From Symsagittifera roscoffensis (lineage: Eukaryota > Xenacoelomorpha > Acoela > Convolutidae), in the NCBI RefSeq assembly GCF_963678635.1, contig NC_087062.1:54818473-54882472 (forward strand): 64,000 nucleotides of DNA. Direction: 5' to 3'. The notes beneath the pieces are model-generated. The model was not told the DNA's origin, made no database searches, and saw nothing but the letters and a program-made list of their open reading frames with translations. This document shows positions 1-12,212 of the stretch, one piece after another. The number at the start of each line of letters is the position of its first letter. The first letter of the stretch is position 1. A program made the translations under genes and the position numbers.

Positions 1-950
1 GGACCGGGGAGCGGAACTTGAATAGGTATAGACCATTAAAGTTCAAAATAGTTGATCAAACTGAGCATACTATCAAAATGAGTAACGGTGCGGTGCTTAG
101 GAAATCAGGAGTAGCGCTCAGGAAGACCAAAGTTCCGAAGAAGCGGTTGCCGGGAGGATCGTTACCTACACCACCTACGCCGCGGGATCTGAAAAGGAAG
201 CTCCAATTGAGACAAAACCAACCAGGCAGCTCGACAGGAAACCAACCAGGAAGCTCAAAAGGCACTAAGGAGAGTCAGCACAACATATTGGGAAAGGGAA
301 CAAGATTCCAAATTCTGGAATCCGCAGAAAATTCCGACTCAGAATCGGAGGACCAGTTACCACTGAGTACAACCATCCTAGTGGCGAAACCAACAAGGGG
401 GCGAGAAAACGGTGGAGAAGATGGGGGCCAGGATTCAGTTCAACCAGAAGTCGCCGAAGGAGCCGGGCCACGAGACACAAATGCCGAAGGAACCGAACCT
501 CAAGAAACGGAGCGCTAACCGGAGCAGATATCAGTAACCGGGGGAAAGAAACGGGGCCGGAAACAACGACTGGTTTCTATTCTAGCCAAGATTCGGCCAG
601 CTCGTTGGATGAAACAAGCTCGAGACGCTCGGGCAGAAAGCGGACCGCAGTGACCAAGATGGGGGGGTCATGATTGACAATATTAGAAAAACGGAAAAAG
701 CCGGAGCAGATGAAGAAAAGGAGTAGGACGGTGATGAATAAAATGAAGTTCAAAACAATCTATAAAACTTTGGGGAGGTCCAGGGAGAGGGCATGCTGTG
801 TACCAGCAAAAACTCAAAAGTTTGTGTTTAAAAGAACTGTAGTTGATTTGAAAAACTTGATTTGAAAACTTTGGTTAGTAACCCTATTGTTTACTGTTAA
901 CATAGATATTGGATATTGGATTTGAGTATTATTTATTACAAGGAGGGAAA
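1..950 (+). mobile_element. 3' internal end of an LTR retrotransposon (pol tail)
   Basis: An open stretch from 18 to 518 encodes a basic, proline-, serine- and glutamate-rich tail of about 166 residues. It opens with a patch of the kind found after the integrase core of LTR-element Pol proteins (residues near RYRPLKF...MSNGAVLRKSG). It is followed by ~430 bases without convincing coding, then a purine run at 940-950 directly before a TG-initiated LTR-like sequence. The order tail, purine tract, TG is the signature of the 3' end of an LTR retrotransposon read on plus. The 5' part lies outside the window. The family (Ty3/gypsy or BEL) is not decided. It is treated as a fossil fragment. Confidence 0.55.
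940..950 (+). promoter_or_regulatory. Polypurine tract before LTR
   Basis: AAGGAGGGAAA is an unbroken purine run immediately followed by TGTCATAG. In LTR retrotransposons this is the primer site for plus-strand DNA synthesis and abuts the 3' LTR. The position agrees with the pol-like tail upstream. Confidence 0.6.
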
Positions 951-1160
951 TGTCATAGTATCTAAATTTAGTTCATGTTTCAATTCTAGTCGTGTTATCC
1001 ATTTCAATAATCTGTCTGGCGCTAACCGGTATTTAACCTTCGGAGTTTGTCTGTCACCTTTGGATGACAGCTATCTTATTGTCTCCGACTAACTTTCTGA
1101 ACTACGGTTTGCTTATTAACAAGACATTTAATTCATACCTCGAAACCGTCTTTTCACAGG
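951..1160 (+). repeat. Probable 3' LTR, right end uncertain
   Basis: Begins with TGTCATAG right after the purine tract. It contains a TATA-like TATTTAACC near 1030. The end is not fixed: a CA near 1157 is one candidate, but no second LTR copy is in the window for comparison. Confidence 0.4.
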
Positions 1161-2289
1161 GCTTACCTGGTTTTTGGGCTCTTACTGTGTTTTTAAATTT
1201 CGCAAGTTCTTATGTTAAACACTATAATAAGAAATAGGAAATAACCTGCAATCTACAATAATTTCTATCATTTTTTTTTAAAATCTATTGGTTTTTTCAA
1301 CAAATTTTGCAAAAAATTTCTACAAATCAATGCCATGTTGTGTGTATAATTAATTTAACTGCTTAATTTTTTCCCCAACATATGGAAAAAAAATTTTGAT
1401 AGATTGAAAATTTTTTGCGTATTTGGTTCCTTGTGCATAGAGACTTGTCCCTTTATTTCAAAGGCGACTTAATTTTAAATTTATTAGATTGGAAAAAGAA
1501 GCGGCTTAAACAAACAGACAATTTGATAAAATTATTGTCTTCAACCTGTCACACGGCTTCACTGAATTTTCTCATGAAGTCATTTTAAGGGCTTATGTGT
1601 TTTATGGTGCAGATTGGTTTAAAAATAATAAAAAAATTGGGCAAGGTTTTTTTGTGTTTTTCATAACTTGGAGAAAAATAATAGCTTTATTTAAGAAATT
1701 TTTAAATTTTATATGAAATTCTTACAGAAATTGGTTCAATCTTAAATAGTTCGGAGGAAATCAAAAAAATAGTCCAAAATTGTTTAAAAAATAAGTATGC
1801 ATGGTTCATTTTTATATCACATATAATCTTCCTTCTGATCTGGTAAGTACTGAAAAATCCAATTTGTCAATACTTCATTTTGATGGCAAGTTTTTTTTTA
1901 ACTTAACCTCACAGGTGTGCTCGACTCTGATTTGGTGTAAGTGGATAACTAACTATCTTTCCATAACAAACGCTCAATCCTGATTATTTGGTATCAAAAC
2001 AGATGAAATTTGTTGTTAATTTTTGAAATCAGTTGGCAAAGAAAGTTCGGTTGATTGAAAAAAAACAGTATATTTGGTTGAGTTTTTCTTTTGATTTATT
2101 ATGGTCACTATGATCGAATGACTTAAAAGATCTAGTAAGAAAAGATAAGGCTGGAGTCAATCAATTTTCTAAATGCAACCGTGAACAATAGTTTGCATCA
2201 ACTGTCGAGTAGGATAGTCAAAAGCCTAATTGGGTGCTGTTAAAATGTTGCGAGATAAAAGTGATCCTTTATTTTTTGTTTGAAAGTTT
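1161..2289. other. AT-rich intergenic sequence
   Basis: Rich in poly-A and poly-T runs. Short open frames such as 1801-1983 look like chance in AT-rich DNA. No gene, RNA or recognisable element seen. Confidence 0.5.
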
Positions 2290-3075
2290 TGAAACACTTT
2301 TGATAGTTCTCGAGTAATCGAGGTTGGTCTGTAAGTTTGTGGTACTTCAATATGCTTTTTTGCTATATTGACAGGACAATTGCATTTTTTAGCTTCTACA
2401 GAAAAAGATTGAACTTGCAAATTATCTTTGAAAACAAAATTCGAATGATTCGAGAAAATGTCATTCCAATCATCTTTACGAGCACAAAATTTTATTTTTC
2501 CAAAAATGAATTTTAGACATTTTTTCACAAATAACAGTCGTAATGAGTCTAAGCGAATTTGGAGTTTTACTTTTAAACAAGTTTTGAATTGGGTTTGCTG
2601 AAAAACAACTTGTGTAATTTTTCTTTAAAACAAAGTAATGTTAAAAATATTTAGTTGAGAATGTTTGCCAAATTTCAGCTTTGGTTTAACTTTTTCTGAA
2701 ATAATATGGAATAGAGATATGGTTGGATGATTTTTTTCGGACTTTTTTTATAACTTAAGTAAATTCCATTTTCACGCCAATTTTGAAAATTGAAAAACTT
2801 ATATATGAATATAGTATCTTATAACTTTACTATTGGTTCATTTCGAGGGAAAAAAGTTATCTTCGATGGTCCATCAGTTTGTCTAAGTGTTTTTAATTGA
2901 AAAAATTCACTACTGCCGCTTGGTTACTTTGCTGGTAAAGCTTTCCAATTTAACTTTTGTCACGCTTGATTCAATTGAATCATTTGAAATTTCTTATCAA
3001 ATTGCTTCAGTAGGTGTATATACAATTGATTTTATTGTTTTGTCTTTCAAACTTCGAATAAAGATTATGCAATTT
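2290..3075. repeat. Old tandem duplication, left copy (~0.78 kb)
   Basis: Matches 3078-3805 along its length with many substitutions and small indels. Shared landmarks include GATATATTGACA-type sequence, CAGAAAAAGATT..., the TTTTGAATTGG block, CTGCCGCTT.GTTACTTTGCT and TTTTGTCT.TCAAACTT near the end. No long open frame is shared by the two copies, so it appears noncoding. Confidence 0.6.
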
Positions 3076-3077
3076 TG

Positions 3078-3805
3078 ATACTGAGTGTTGAGTAATTGAT
3101 GTTATTCTGTGAATTTCTGGTACTACAAGATCTTTTTTTGATATATTGACAAAACAGTTGCATGTTTTAGTTTCTGTTGAAAAAGATTCGATTTGCGGGA
3201 AATTATCTTTAAGAAGCCATTACGGATTGTCAGATGGGCCTTGCAATTTTTTTTATTCAGCTTTAGAATTTTCTTCACAATTAACTGTAGTAATGAATTT
3301 AAGCAAAATTGGAAATCTGCTTTCAAACTTGTTTTGAATTGGCACTCTATTAAGACAACTTGTACTGTTTTTCTTGAATACAAATTAGTAAATAAACGTT
3401 TTTGTTGAGAAGGTTTTCCAAACTTCTGCTTTTCAATTTACCCTCTCTGAAAAATTTAGAAAAGAGATTTCTTTGATATTTTTTTCGGGTTTTTTGAACG
3501 TTTGTGAAATTCCAGTTTTCAAAACCCAAATTTTCAAATTGAAAAACTGTTAATTGATTATGTTTTCTCGTAGAATTACTTTTCATTCATTTTGAGAAAT
3601 AAAATTTTCTATTATACTTTGATTGAAAAATTGATTGCTGCCGCTTTGTTACTTTGCTAGTAGAAATTTTTTTAGTTTAATTTTTGTCTGGTTCGACTTA
3701 ACTGAATCTTCTGAAATTTTTGAAAAGTTTTTGCTTCTGGAGATGAAAAAAGAATTGTTCTTTTTGTTTTGTCTCTCAAACTTAGAGAGGTGATTATGCA
3801 CTCAT
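3078..3805. repeat. Old tandem duplication, right copy
   Basis: Second unit of the direct duplication, head to tail with 2290-3075 with almost no spacer. Divergence is much greater than in the 4.6-4.8 kb duplications further right, so this event is older. Confidence 0.6.
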
Positions 3806-5187
3806 TTAGGGATTTTGAGTGAAGATAAACGCTTTTATTGTTAACATTGAGATTAAAAGGTTTGAATATTCAATCAAGTAGAACTTAAAAATATTGGTTG
3901 TGATTGACTAAAATTATTATATACTAGCTATTGTGCAAAGTCAATCAACTGAAAAACTTTAGTTTATTCTTACTTTGCTTGAATTATAAGATCAATTGAA
4001 AAGGATAGTTTTTCCTTTTTTAGATGCAATTTTCAATTTGGTCTATAGCATCATTGTTGTTTTTGCAGACCATTTAAAATATAAGCACAATAATTCTGAA
4101 ATATTGGCCAACTTCCAACTTAAAGAAAAACTAGAAAAAAACTTCACTGTAGCAAACTGCTATCTAATCCAGCACTTACGCATACAAAGACATGGTGTGG
4201 GTTCTGCTTGCTTAAATATACTTGTTTATAACACCAATCAACTTTATCAATCTTTCTAAGATTGAAACTCAAAACATGTTAAATTTTAATTGCCTTTGAG
4301 CCATAATTTGAAGACTTTTTTTCACAGTAAATTCATCGTAATTTACTCATTTGTATACAACCATTTACTAATTATTTTTCAAGCAGCATGTCTGAAATTT
4401 TTAACAAAAAATTGATTAAAAAAAGTGAATTACCAGGACAAAAGAGAGCGGAATTTTATCGGTGGAGTAAAGTCCGCCGAAACTCTAAGAGATCGAATAA
4501 TTTCAAAAAATAAAAATAAACAACTGATGGAAAAAAACTAGACTGAAGAAAATTTGAAACGAATAATTGAAATGGAGTATACACGCACGAAATGATCGAA
4601 AGAGGCCCAAAGTTGCCTAATTGATTAGTACTACTTGAACTTGAAATTGAACTTGAATTTGACCTGATCTTGATTTAATATTTGTTACTTCTTACTGCAT
4701 TTATGCATAATTTTTGTACAGTAATTGACGTCATCTTTCTTCTTCTACCTAAATTGATACCTTTTAACAAACTTTTTTTCTGAGTTGGTAACCAAAAAAC
4801 AATATAAACAATAAACAAAATGTAACAATGAACAGCAGCCGGGTATCTTTATTTAACATCAAATTGTGTACTTTAAAAGCAAAATGTTGGATTATGCGGT
4901 ATCATATCAAAGCCTTATAGGTAGTGATAAAGCCATATATGTTTAATTCGTGTCAATGAAGAAGTGAACAAGAAGTTAAAAAGGCATCATCAAAAAAGAA
5001 CACCTAAAAGTTGTGAAAAGAATTAACCACATTTTCTCCTTTCATTTTTATTTTTACACTGGTAAAAGCTTTTTTCGGTTAAGCAGTTTGAGTAACGAAA
5101 TCAATTGGAATTTTAGTTCGAATTGAGTTCAAGTTGTTAACTCAACCGGCACAATTAATCTGGAGCTAACGAATACGCCTGCGACGT
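3806..5187. other. AT-rich intergenic sequence
   Basis: No supported gene. The open stretch at 3996-4259 has no ATG at its head and no neighbouring gene signals. Several AATAAA-like words occur, but in sequence this AT-rich they carry no weight. Confidence 0.45.
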
Positions 5188-5189
5188 CA

Positions 5190-6075
5190 AAGGTCCCCGG
5201 GTTGACAAAGAATGATTATCATACAACACCATACTATGGAAAAAATGTTTATCATACGTTTCCATAAAAATCCGTAGAATAAAAAAATTGTATGAAAAAC
5301 ACATGATAACATTTTTCCATAGAATGGAATTGTATGAAATGATTTTTTCCATTCAATGGAATGGTATGATAAAAATTTTCTCCGGACGAGTTTTGCATAA
5401 ACTCAATTGTGATTGAGCAAAACAAAGTAAAAAATGAGGCAAAAACTAAAACTTAGCCCAGCCCAACGTGCCAGTCTCTCAACAGAAGATAAAAACTACA
5501 GAAAACTTTAGAGTTTTGAAACTCTACTACTGTGTTTCCTGTAAGTCTCTCTCCTCAAATTCGAGACAGCAGAGAGCTACTTTTAGTGGAAACCAACACC
5601 AGGGGAATGGAAATCGCATGATAATCACTTTTGTCCAAAAAAATAATCAAGAATTTTAACGATCAAAATTATTTCAATTGTTTAAAAATCCCATTTAGGC
5701 TCATTTGAACTTCCTAAATGCCTTTTGAACAGTTTTTGAACCGTAAAATTTATTTATCGAGAAAATCCTTATGATACCATTTTCATGGAATGAAAATCGT
5801 ATGATAAACCTTTCTGTCTATAAAATCGAAAAATGGGCCAATTTGATCTAACTTAATCAGAAAACGAATCAAGCTCATTTAAACTTACCGAAAACTCTTT
5901 TTAGAGGTTTTCCGGAAAAAAAAGTTTATGAAAAAAATTTTATCATACAGTTTCCATAAATGGAATTCCTATGATAACCATTCTTCCATAAAACCCATGC
6001 ATGGAATTGTTTGATAATCATTTTTTTAAGGAATTGCAAGACAAGCATTTTTTGTGTGGAGGTCAACCCGGGTCC
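5190..6075. mobile_element. Foldback / MITE-like element, copy 1
   Basis: The left end (GGTCCCCGGGTTGAC near 5191) and right end (GTCAACCCGGGTCC near 6062) are inverted complements. The arms just inside also pair: motifs such as TTATCATAC and CCATA.TATGGAA recur in both orientations. The middle carries a distinct ~400-base segment. No transposase-like frame is present, so this is non-autonomous. The superfamily is unassigned because no clear target duplication is visible. Confidence 0.6.
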
Positions 6076-6676
6076 TAAGACCGAATGTGACCAGCACCTA
6101 TTTTTTGAAGCGGGAAGTACTCCCTTTCAAAAAGTTTCGGGTTATTATTAATTGTCTGTTGTATTGTTGTCTGCTTAAATGCCACATAAATAAATTTTAA
6201 AGTGTCAATTGAAACAAAAGTTTTTGCACATTTTAAGAATCATCAGGGTAAACGATTTTCAACAATTTTTCAAAAAAATAATTAAAGATCTATAAGAAGA
6301 GACATATATGTCTTAAAAACTGGCTCTAAAAATCTCTGACCACCAAACACATTTGTTCGATTGTATTTTCATTATAGATTACGTAAGCTTTCTTCAAAAT
6401 TTTTCCCAGACTTTACTTTTTATGTTCTCTCACTGTTACAGTATTTCAAATCGGAAACATTTTGATTTTAAACATATCAGTTTTTGGATTTTTTCGCCAG
6501 ATTTATACTTGTCCAACTTCAGTGACGATTGTTGGCTCCTAATTTTTTTGCGCGAGTTGATTTTTGAACTTTTTTTTCAAACATGTGAAGCCTCTCATAG
6601 AAGTAGTTCAAGAGTGTTGGTTGTCTGCTCAATATTTTTTGACTTCAGCTCGTTAGTTCCACCTTTCTCCTTCAAA

Positions 6677-7565
6677 GGTCTCCGGGTTAACAAAAATGGT
6701 TGTCATACAATTCCATACTATGGAAAAAATGTTTATCATACGATTCCATACAATTCCATAGCATAAAAAAATTGTATGAAAATCACATGATAACATTTTT
6801 TCCATACAAGGAAACTGTATGATATGATTTTTCCCATTCAATGGAATGGTATGATAAAAACTTTGTACGGACGAATTTTGCATGCACTCAATTCTGTTTG
6901 AGCAAAACAAAGAAAAAGAATGAGGCAAAAATTAAATCTTAGCCCAGCCCAACGTGCCAGTCTCTCAACAGAAGATAAAAACTACAGAAAACTTTAGAGT
7001 TTTGAAACTCCGTTACTGTGTTTCCTGTAAATTTCTCTCCTCAACTCGGAGACAGCAGAGAGCTTTTCTTAGTGGGAACCAACACCCGTGGAGTGGAAAT
7101 CACATGATGTTCATTTTTGTCCAAAAATATTATCAAGAATTTCAATGATCAAAATTATTTCAATCATTAAAAAAATCCCTTTTAGGCTCATTTGAACTTC
7201 CTAAATGCCTTTTGAACAGTTTTTGAACCAAAAATGTGTTCACCAAAAAAACGCTTATTGTATCATTTTCATAGAATGAAAATCGTACGATTAATTTTTT
7301 TTGTCGCAAAAAAATTGAAAAATGGGCCAATTTGATCTAACTTAATCAGAAAACAAATCAAGCTCATTGAAACTTACCGAAAATTCTTTTTAAAGGTTTT
7401 CCTGAAAAAAAATCAATAAAAAAAAAAATTTTATCATACAGTTTCCATAAATGAAAATCCTATGATAAGCATTTTTTCCATAAAACCCATGCATGGAATT
7501 GTATGATAACCATTTTTGATGAAATTGCAAGACAAGCATTTTTGTATGGAGGTCAACCCGTGTCC
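6677..7565. mobile_element. Foldback / MITE-like element, copy 2
   Basis: Same structure as the element at 5190-6075: left end GGTCTCCGGGTTAAC, right end GTCAACCCGTGTCC, and the same ATCATAC/CCATA-type inverted arms. It diverges by scattered substitutions and small indels. It lies in the same orientation and is followed by the same 3' flank, so it was copied together with its flank and did not transpose separately. Confidence 0.6.
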
Positions 7566-8160
7566 TAAGACCGAATATGACCAGCACCTATTTTTTGAAG
7601 CTCGAAGTACTCAATTTCCAAAAAATTTCCGGCTATTATTATTTGTCTGTTGTATTGTTGTCTGCTCAACTGCCACATAAACAAATTTTAAAGTGTCAAT
7701 TGAAGCAGACGTTTTTGCACTTTTTAGGCATCATCAGGGTAAACCATTTTCTACAACTTTTAAAAAATATTTAAAGATCTATAAGAAGAGACATATATGT
7801 CTTGAAAACTGGCTCTAACAATCTCTGACCACCAAACAAATTTAGTCGATTGTATTTTCATTATAGATTACGTAAGCTTTGTTCAAAATTTTTCCCAGAC
7901 TTTCTTTTTATGTTCTCTCACTGTTACAGTTTTTCAAATCGGAAACATTTTGAATTTAAACTTATCAATTTTGGATTTTGTTGCCAGGTTTATACTTGTC
8001 CAATTTTAGTGACGACTGCTGGCTCCTAATTTTTTTTGCGCGAGTTGATTTTTGAACTTTTTTTTCAAAAAAAAAGAAGACTCTCATAGAAGTAGTTCAA
8101 GAGCGTTGGTTGTGCTCTATACTTTTCTACTTCAGCTCGTTATTTCCGCCATTCTCCTTA

Positions 8161-9114
8161 CGACATTTTAGCAAAAGCTGCCGTACTGGTCAGTCCTGTT
8201 TTTCGATATTCAACAAACGCGTCTTAGTGTCTCACTGCCTGACTGACATTTGTGGAGTTAAAAGCACTTAATGTAAACTTAACATCACTTTGCACCCTAG
8301 TTAACGTGCAAAGAAGGTTACCAGGGATTGCAAGATATTAGTGGTTGCAATGAATTTTCTCGCTAATGATTTCTCAAAAGGGGGTAAACTTATCTGGCAT
8401 TTTTTGATTTTCTGTTTTGATGCCGTAGTGTTGAAATTCCCTCATGGCCTCTAAAAAATTTTTTTTCGGGTTTTAGACACTACACTGCTTGAGCAATTTT
8501 CCGGATATTGATGCTCAATCCAACGTTTCCTTTTTCAAAGTCTTTTTCAAAGTTTTCCCATGTCGAAATAATTCTGAAAACTCAAGGGACCGTTCCTTCA
8601 TTAAAGTTTCCTTTATATCAATTGAACTGTTTTTGTGAGTCCATGTTTACATTTAAAACCAGGAAGGCCGAATTGCCGCTACTGTCAAGCTTTTCTATAG
8701 TAAACTGCAAGTTTGGATACAATTAATTTGAAGTCACAAGGACTATCCCAGGATTGCCCCTCACAGCTCTAACTAAGTCCTCCTTAATTTTAGGCAAAAT
8801 TTCCCTTCAGTTCTCAAACCGATCCGTTTTTTGATGTTTTCTGCATGTTCTGCAATACCATGTCCTGCTTTTTCATGGCGAGTAACTTTTTGTTCATGTT
8901 TTAGTAATCAATTTTTTGACCACGCTTCCCGTCAGACTTTTCCGCTTGATGAGTCGTCTGAACGCAACAAATCACTTCTCGTATGTCCATTGTTTCCTTG
9001 CACAAAAGCCTGCCCCTTATCAAACGGCACAGTAACAGTTGTTCAATTACGTCGCGCTCAAAGTTAAGATTGATCGGCTCTAGAGCCAATTCAAGGTTCA
9101 ACTAGACATTGTGA
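8161..9114. other. Intergenic sequence, slightly more GC-rich
   Basis: Less AT-rich than its left neighbour and carries a few open frames on both strands around 8830-9100. None shows a domain I recognise. It could be decayed internal sequence belonging to the LTR relic that follows. Confidence 0.35.
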
Positions 9115-9430
9115 CTGCTTAAAGGCAACTACCGATGTTACCCCCACCCCCACCTTTCACTTACAAATTTAACAAAAACACCTCAACGCGCAGGTTTCCA
9201 AATACATCAAACACGCAAACGCCATTAAAAACAGTGTTGGGAACCCATTGCATGTCACTTTTTACTAGACAATATGTATTGCATCCATTTCAAGTGGATC
9301 AATCTAAAAACTCCCCCTATCTGAACGAAATCATGTGAAACAATCTCTAGTTAGTAAATTCAGAAAGGCGACATGACAAGTAAACTCTGAGAGTAACTCC
9401 AGTACATAACTCGATCGAGATTAAAACAAG
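9115..9430 (-). repeat. Weathered LTR relic related to the 11.3-kb and 38.5-kb LTRs
   Basis: Shares GCTTAAAGGC.ACTACC, the CACGCAAACGCC.TTAAAAACAG block and a GATCCATTTCA..TGG.TCAA segment with the LTR at 11318-12128 in the same order and orientation, but with many differences. It is probably a solo or truncated LTR of an older relative. Confidence 0.55.
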
Positions 9431-11317
9431 TAGCTAAAAATGAAATTTTTCCAAGGTTTGAAATTGGCTTTGACCTCCAAGCCAATCAACTGTGAAGGTT
9501 CCCCAGTCAATTTGTGCTCTAGACTCTAACATTTCTTCACCTTTCGATTAGTTTGACGAAACCACATTCGATGTTTCCTGTAGAAAACTCTTCTCTCAAA
9601 ATTTATCTAAAATCAATTTTAATCAGCAATTGAACTGAAGAGAAATTAGGCCATCTTCTCCCGTGCTTGGTAATTTATCTTTTGTGTTTTCGACGGTCAG
9701 TTATTGCGAAAAAATAAATCAAATATCAATTCAAATCAAATTTTTAAACCTTTAAATCTACATAAAAATTTCTTGCGTTATGACCGATTGGCATACAAAC
9801 TAAAACCAATGTTCTTCTAATAGTTTCTGGCATTTCATTTCTCTAACAGAGGCTGTCCGTTTCACATTTTTAGCATATTTTTTGGCAGCTACTTCAATTT
9901 CGCATATTTTTCCTCCAGATATTCTATTTAAGTTCAGCTCAGACAAAAAGCATCCCCGAGTTGAAATTTTTGCTTCTGATATTTGTAATTTTTAGTTTTA
10001 CAGATTTTCCTTTGTGGTTGCTTTTAACGTTAAATTAATTCTGCGAGGTATTTTTTAGTAGCTTTGCCTTTCTTGTTTTTTTTCCGATTAACAGCATTTT
10101 TTGGCCCAAATAACTACGGCTTATACTTTATCAGCTTAGGGAAAAAACCGAAAAATTGATCAAAAAACTAAGGAAACTATTAAAAATCATAATGTAATTT
10201 AATACGTAATTACAATTGTTGGTGAATTGTGTAAATATGATAATTTTTTGATGTTTCACATTTTTTTTTAATGATCGTTGATCATTTTCTGCAGCTTTTA
10301 TCAATTTTATCGGACGTCTGAATTTTTCGAAAATTGTCTTTTGACATTTAGACAGTGCAATCGAGTTTTCAAAATTGCGTTTGAACTGACAGACCAATGC
10401 AAAATATGTGCTATTTTTTGGAGAATTTCATTTGTTTGTTATTTCAAGAGTACAATTTAAAAAATTTGTCATATAACAACGATCGCAACTTCTGAGAGGA
10501 AAAACAGATAAAATGTCGACAAAAAAAAACAAACACGAAATTTCAAAGAGTTATTTTGATTTAGTTTAAATTTGAAGATCAGAGTAATTTTAGAAATTTA
10601 TTATGATGCCCGATAAATTTGATAAAAGCTGTTAAAACATTTTTAAAACCCTGACAATGCACAAAATGTGCGAAAAACTTGAATTGACAATTTTGAATTC
10701 TAACCAAGTTTTAGGTCGTTTCAAGTAAAAATAAGTTTTTAATCTCCCCTCCGGATCAGCGTATGTCAAAAAAATTTTTGTCCTTGCAATTATTTGCATT
10801 TAATCAAATTTTTTCTGTACATATAATTGATTTTCACTCCTGAGCAATTACAATTAATTGGCTGCGCTCAACCAATTTATTGCAATTAATTTTTTCAAAC
10901 ATAATTCTTAAAAATAACCGCATGTTTCTCTGAAATCATTGTTTTTAAGGAATCAGAGTTAAAAGCTGGAAATGCAAAATTAAAACCAGTTTTCATCAGA
11001 GTTAAATGAAAAAGCAGAATTAAAAATAAGTTCTATCAGAATTAAAACCAGGTTTCGCAACCTGGAAAAGCAGTAGTTTCGGAAAATTAACAGTTATTTC
11101 GGAAAAACAACTGAGAAAATTAACTCGTGTCAAAAGTGTTAACCAAGCGTGATGCTTCTGGCCTGCAATTAATTACAATTTTTTGGATTTTAATTTTGGG
11201 CTGTTCCAATCAATTGATAAATGATTCTTAACATTCCAATTAATTGCAGTTTACTTTTTAATGTTCAATTAACATTTGACTTGCCCTGCTCCGGATCACC
11301 AAAGCGTCGTCCGCTTG
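9431..11317. other. AT-rich intergenic sequence
   Basis: No gene recognised. Around 10780-11270 there is a cluster of CAATTAATTG-like words and AATTAAAA(A/C)CAG direct repeats near 10970-11050. Simple low-complexity structure is all I can support. Confidence 0.4.
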
Positions 11318-12128
11318 TGTCACATATGAGGTTAAGAAAAATAGGCTCTATAACTATTGGCTCAAGGGTCAGGGACACAACCTCTTGTGTTTTTGTACCT
11401 CATTCTGTCGGAGACAATTCGGTTCGCTCAAGACATGAGACTACAAAGTTTTATTACAGCTTAAAGGCCACTACCAAATAGCCCCCACTCAAGAAGTAAG
11501 AAAGCCACCATGGCTAGGTCCCTAAATACCTAAAGCACGCAAACGCCGTTAAAAACAGGGCTGGAAACTTATTTATATCATTAATTTTTATAATACAGTG
11601 AACCTTTGATCCATTTCAGATGGGTCAACCTAAAACCCGCCTGATCTCAACATAACTGTGTGAAAATAAACTCAGAAAAATGAAATGAGTATTCAGTACT
11701 CATATAACGACGCAACACTAGAATTAAGTAAATAATGTAATTAAAGCAACTCTAGAAGTCTTAGAGAATAACTAGTTTTAACTTAAGAAATTTGTTGTCC
11801 TGGACCATTAGGCAGCTTCACTTGTCTACTTGCCCAATCCAGGTTTTCTCTTGCCCAACGATGGCACTCTCATAAAGATTTGCACTGTTCTCTGTTGGAA
11901 CAAGACAGCTCTACTCGAATTGAAGATTTCAGCAAATTTGCGAACAGCAACTTTACTTTAGCACAATTTCCGATCAACTTTCCTGCAATTGTCTCGATTT
12001 TTCTGATTTCGTTGAATTCTTATTTCAGATGTCACGATAAACTTGAGCATGACATGGTCGTTTCCAGTTTTTCAAATTACCGTGTCCCCCAAAATCAAGG
12101 TTAAACTTCAGGATTTTGTCGACTGGCA
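11318..12128 (-). repeat. LTR, left (3' LTR of the minus-strand element)
   Basis: Pairs with 38515-39125 over several blocks: the TGTCACATA.GAGGTTAAGAAAAATA end, the CTGTCGGAGACAATTCGGTTCG block, CCATGGCTAGGTC.CTAAATACCTAAA, AACATAACTGTGTGAAAATAAACTC and CCCCAAAATCAAGGT.AAACTTCAGGAT near the other end. Both copies can be framed as TG...CA. It is about 200 bases longer than its partner through indels. Confidence 0.65.
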
Positions 12129-12181
12129 CATACTCATGATACAGCTCCAGTGGTCATTTACAGAGGTTTGCAGCAGAGTAA

Positions 12182-12211
12182 ACCTTATCTACATACCCAA
12201 AATTCACGGCC
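12182..12211. repeat. 30-bp direct repeat, left member
   Basis: ACCTTATCTACATACCCAAA... through CACGGCC recurs at 13296-13325 with a single mismatch. The two copies sit just outside the ~1.07-kb segment 12213-13283 that is repeated at 16209-17277. Confidence 0.7.
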
Positions 12212-12212
12212 G

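Larger units (their letters stand above)
5188..8160. repeat. ~1.49-kb tandem duplication containing the foldback element
   Basis: Units are about 5188-6670 and 6671-8160. Each comprises the foldback element plus ~600 bases of flank running from CCTAAGACCGAAT.TGACCAGCACC to a CTCGTTA.TTCC.CC.TTCTCCTT end. Because the flank is duplicated as well as the element, the event was a segmental tandem duplication. Divergence is moderate. Confidence 0.6.

Noticed and set aside
3996-4259. An 87-residue plus-strand gene
   Set aside because: No ATG at the head of the frame, and no supporting signals nearby.
5468-7148. Open stretches of 63-64 residues beginning MPVSQQKIKTTENF in both foldback copies, as a conserved small protein
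   Set aside because: The frame is kept, but differences between copies are mostly amino-acid changing and it sits inside a foldback element. Best read as chance.
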